Shown piece by piece: positions 61,301 through 64,000 of a stretch of 64,000 nt of DNA. Below the pieces are notes generated by a model. It had not been told where the DNA came from, made no database searches, and worked only from the letters and a program-made list of their open reading frames with translations. Origin of the DNA: Taiwanofungus camphoratus (taxonomy: Eukaryota; Basidiomycota; Agaricomycetes; Polyporales; Taiwanofungaceae); assembly GCA_003999685.1 (NCBI GenBank), contig CP021231.1, positions 1,116,001 through 1,180,000 on the forward strand, given 5' to 3'. Position 1 is the first letter of the stretch, and each line of letters starts with the position of its first letter. The position numbers and the translations under genes are program-made.

Positions 61301-62099
61301 TGCATCCGGTCATGCGTGTATAAAGTGAACGAGAGCACGTCAGACACAGGGGATTGCACGATAGCCGAGGGATCCGCACGCGACAGCTTCGTGTGGTAGG
61401 TTTCACATGAGTATTCTTCATCTTGTGTTATTAACATGTCGCGTCCTGCAGGTACGATGAGCTACACCCTTCTGAGCAGACGGACAGAGTCATTGCTAGG
61501 GAAATTGCGAGTGCTATTGCTAGAAACTCAAGTGATTGGATATCATGGTTGAGCTAGACGGACGGACGGAATAGGATAGTATTGACTAATGCTGTGTAGA
61601 TGATCAAGGTGTCATGAATGTTTCCTGCAAGGGGAAATGTGTGCTTATATCACACATCATGAAAGCCACATCCTCTTTCGCACGATTTATCATTGATAGG
61701 CTGCACATAATGACTGTAAGTTATGTGCACGACACTAGATGCGGTATGCTCAAGAAACGAATTATGGGCACATTTATCTATGCACGAGATAATTGTACTT
61801 GATGGAAACAACACGAACTGTAAGCCAGAGAAAACCCCGATTCCCTACTGCCCAAGGCAACCATACTCATTCGCATTAATGCCGTGTACAACCTTAGTTG
61901 TCAATATTCAGGGTCTGCTGGGTCCGTCAATCATGACTAGACACTTGGCAGTTGGCACGTAGAATGGGATCAAAGAAAAACAAGGCAGCAAACATTTTTG
62001 AACATGTCTGCGCACCAGCCAAAGGCTATACATGAGTACTTGCATGACGGGGTATTGCAACAAACCGATGCACGCTTGCACATGGGTATCGGGTATGCA
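58316..62099. repeat. Tandem duplication, unit 2 (about 3.78 kb)
   Basis: This is the second copy of the 54246-58315 unit, with the CE16 gene at 60372-61557. By eye, base differences are scattered over all parts, with more indels outside the exons. The unit ends near GGTATCGGGTATGCA at 62085-62099, after which the sequences part. A third copy is not present in the window. Confidence 0.8.
60372..61557 (+). CDS. Secreted CE16-type acetylesterase (SGNH/GDSL), copy 2
   Basis: Exons 60372-60500, 60559-60921, 60978-61158, 61212-61395 and 61452-61557 have exactly the lengths found in copy 1 (129, 363, 181, 184, 106 nt), again 320 residues. GDSYSD, SGATCSN and GTND are intact. The C-terminal D-x-x-H is YDELHPSEQ instead of YDEVHPSEQ, which keeps the catalytic Asp and His. 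Amino-acid changes cluster in exon 2, for example TYKPFPSVFESQ for TYRPSPSVLESQ. Intron 4 uses GTAGGT where copy 1 has GTACGT. Both copies appear functional. No expression evidence is available from sequence. Confidence 0.9.
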
Positions 62100-63711
62100 A
62101 CCTCACAAGAGAGATTATCATTCGTCTCAAAACGAAGGAATGAAAAGGCGCTGACGGACAACATTGTCAAGCATCAGAACACAACATTAAGGCGCACGTT
62201 AGTTTCCCCTCCTGTGCAGACGACATTGCCTAAGGCACAGGCGAGTACTTATCCCGAGGGCCACGAAAAGGCCTGCGCCAGGACCGACTTCCTGTGAAAG
62301 TCGACCCTTACCTCGAGACTTCTCCCCCACCCGCCTTCCCCTACTTTCACACTGATTTGAAGCTGATAGACCGAAAGAGTGCCAAAGCTCTCATCACACA
62401 AGTATTAACTCGGCGATACTTGATCTCGCACGACGCCAAGGTTGTCGTGAGTCGCGTGTTGTTCATCTAGCGTAATTCACCGCAAGCTTGCCGCTTCGCC
62501 TTCGTGTTCTTCATTTGATCTGGTCGCTTTTGGCCTTGACTCATGCTTGACGCGTCGTTTATCGTCCATGTCTATTCTTTCACGATCTTCGTTCATTTCT
62601 TTCGCTGTCCATCAGTCTTGCTGCGGTCTTTGTCGTTCCGGCCTCGCTTTTCCTTGCCTTGCTGCAGCCTCATACGAATCATCGTTCCCGTTTGCGTCTT
62701 GCTCTTGACTGTTCTCATCCCGTCTTCGTCATCAGTATCAGTGCCGTTGCAAACTTTGTGCTCATACTTGCGGTTCGATCTCCGTCATTTTACCATTGGT
62801 GTGATGTTCAATGTTTTTGACTCCACGTTGTTCTTGTCATCCTTTTGCGTCTGCGTTTCATTCTCACTGAGTGATCATCTTCGATCTGTTCAGTCTTGTC
62901 CTTTTGTTTACTTTGGTGGCTTCCGGTTGGGCCCACGTTCATCTTCAATCGAATTCTTGGCGCACTCAGGTATTGTCTCTACCCCCGGGTCTTGAAAGTT
63001 CGTGAATATTCTTGAGGCAAGTATCATCATGAACCCCTTCCGGGCACGTCCTCTTCAATACTGTATATGAGCGGTCAGCGGCCCGCACGAGGATGGTAGA
63101 AGCACTCACATTGTTGGAGTTCTCGTTGGTGTGGATTTGAACGCCTCTGGATCCTTCAGAGCCAAATTGCATCATGGCGTTCACAACTCATCTTGTAGGT
63201 TCGCTTCTTCTCACGACGTTATGTCATTTTCAGTGTGATCTTGGCGCCTGATTCTGTCGCTTCTGTTCCGGGTCTCTTGGAGTTGTCCATACGCTCCCAC
63301 GGTCTACCAATCATCAGCTGATCAATGCGACAGAGAATCAGAATATCAAACACACTCACGTTACCATGTCCTGTCAGGGGAGGTACTCAGAACGAGCACT
63401 CACCCCACCCATGCACGAAGCACATTTGCGTCTGTGTTCCACCTAGATGGTCTATCTGGGGGAGACGCATGGGCCACATTGGCCGCATGGAGTCTAAACG
63501 TGTCTATGCATGAATCTCGAGCCGCACTATATGCAATTCAACTTGAAAGAGAAAAAAGGCGGCGACGCATACGGCCGAGCGATGAACGATAGTGGCGGGA
63601 GGCGTATGTCAACCATGAGCAAGCACCGTCAAGATCGTTGACGATAAACCGTACCTAGAGGACAGAAACCAGCGGCTAACTTGTATAGCATCTGCCGTAC
63701 AGACGAACCAA
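62100..63711. other. Region without a supported gene
   Basis: A Phe/Ser/Val-rich frame at 62543-62995 looks like the by-product of a pyrimidine-rich strand. A minus frame near 63184-62966 (QFGSEGSRGVQIHTNENSNN) might be an exon of an unrecognised gene but has no partner I could join. Confidence 0.35.
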
Positions 63712-63978
63712 TCAATTAGGAAGCGTTGAATTCGAGGAAGACGAAGAGAAGGAACGCGAGTACGTGTCAGTGAATGTACAGGAGGACCAACCTGGCGGAG
63801 ACCAAGAAGTGCTGAGGAGGAGGGCGTTCATGAGAAGCCTTTTATACCTCTCGATGTGGCTGTCATCTGCCGCCACAACTTCCTTGTCAGCCACCTTCTT
63901 TCTGCTGGAAATCGCTCCAAAATGGACATCTAGCCTGTGATTAGCTAACGAGTGGTTGAGATCGTAACTCGAGGCCAC
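63712..63978 (-). CDS. Possible 5' exon of an unrecognised gene
   Basis: An 88-codon minus-strand frame starts at 63978 (MASSYDLNHSLANHRLDVHF) and includes a basic helical stretch (SSRKKVADKEVVAADDSHIE). The later part turns Ser/Trp-rich and is probably past a donor site. It has no family I recognise and lies close to the window edge, so it may be a fragment. Confidence 0.25.
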   Translation of the reverse strand: MASSYDLNHSLANHRLDVHFGAISSRKKVADKEVVAADDSHIERYKRLLMNALLLSTSWSPPGWSSCTFTDTYSRSFSSSSSNSTLPN

Positions 63979-64000
63979 AGAACTCCGATATGACCGCCGT

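Noticed and set aside
62543-62995. 150-codon hydrophobic frame
   Set aside because: Phe/Ser/Val/Leu-rich composition is explained by a pyrimidine-rich strand. There is no motif and no partner exon.

Overview
This window reads as nuclear DNA of a filamentous Agaricomycete (mushroom or polypore lineage). Genes are split by many short introns of about 50-60 nt with GT...AG ends. Product types are typical of these fungi: DUF6535 and DUF7598 membrane proteins, F-box proteins, an IQ/BAG protein, a CE16 acetylesterase pair and a decayed TPR/CHAT gene. The gapd gene has the intron-rich 5' end known from basidiomycetes. I saw no tRNA, rRNA or CRISPR array. The species cannot be named from sequence alone.

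Layout. 0-3 kb: gene-poor, very C-rich on the + strand, then a short-motif repeat zone. 3.2-5.5 kb: DUF6535 protein (copy A). 7.3-8.9 kb: GAPDH in nine exons. 10.3-11.6 kb: DUF7598 membrane protein. 12.4-14.3 kb: F-box protein. 14.6-17.3 kb: IQ/BAG co-chaperone with heat-shock elements. 17.5-23.9 kb: two SRPBCC-fold paralogues flanking an F-box gene and a hairpin-rich spacer. 25.5-30 kb: a TA-flanked inverted-repeat element and a CpG-stripped TPR/CHAT pseudogene carrying a nested solo LTR. 30.6-34.1 kb: APC-family permease. 34.3-37.5 kb: PPR protein. 40.0-42.3 kb: DUF6535 copy B. 44.5-46.3 kb: Ish1/Msc1-like protein. 46.7-48.0 kb: SurE-like secreted phosphatase. 50.0-52.6 kb: MFS (MFSD1-like) transporter. 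54.2-62.1 kb: a tandem duplication of about 4 kb, each unit with one intact CE16 acetylesterase gene. 62.1-64 kb: no clear gene.

How it fits together. There is no obvious cluster or pathway. Housekeeping genes (GAPDH, PPR, permease, transporter) sit beside expanding or decaying accessory families (DUF6535, F-box, CHAT, CE16). The most notable signals are these: near-total CpG loss over the CHAT relic, contrasted with the CpG-containing LTR inside it; a coding stretch of DUF6535 copy A that now looks like an intron; tiny exons in GAPDH and in both SRPBCC genes; a G-run frame break in one SRPBCC paralogue; a long imperfect fold-back near 22.3 kb; and the tandem CE16 pair whose exons kept identical lengths while the flanking DNA drifted. 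All splice models were read by eye. Those given with exon coordinates keep a single open frame.
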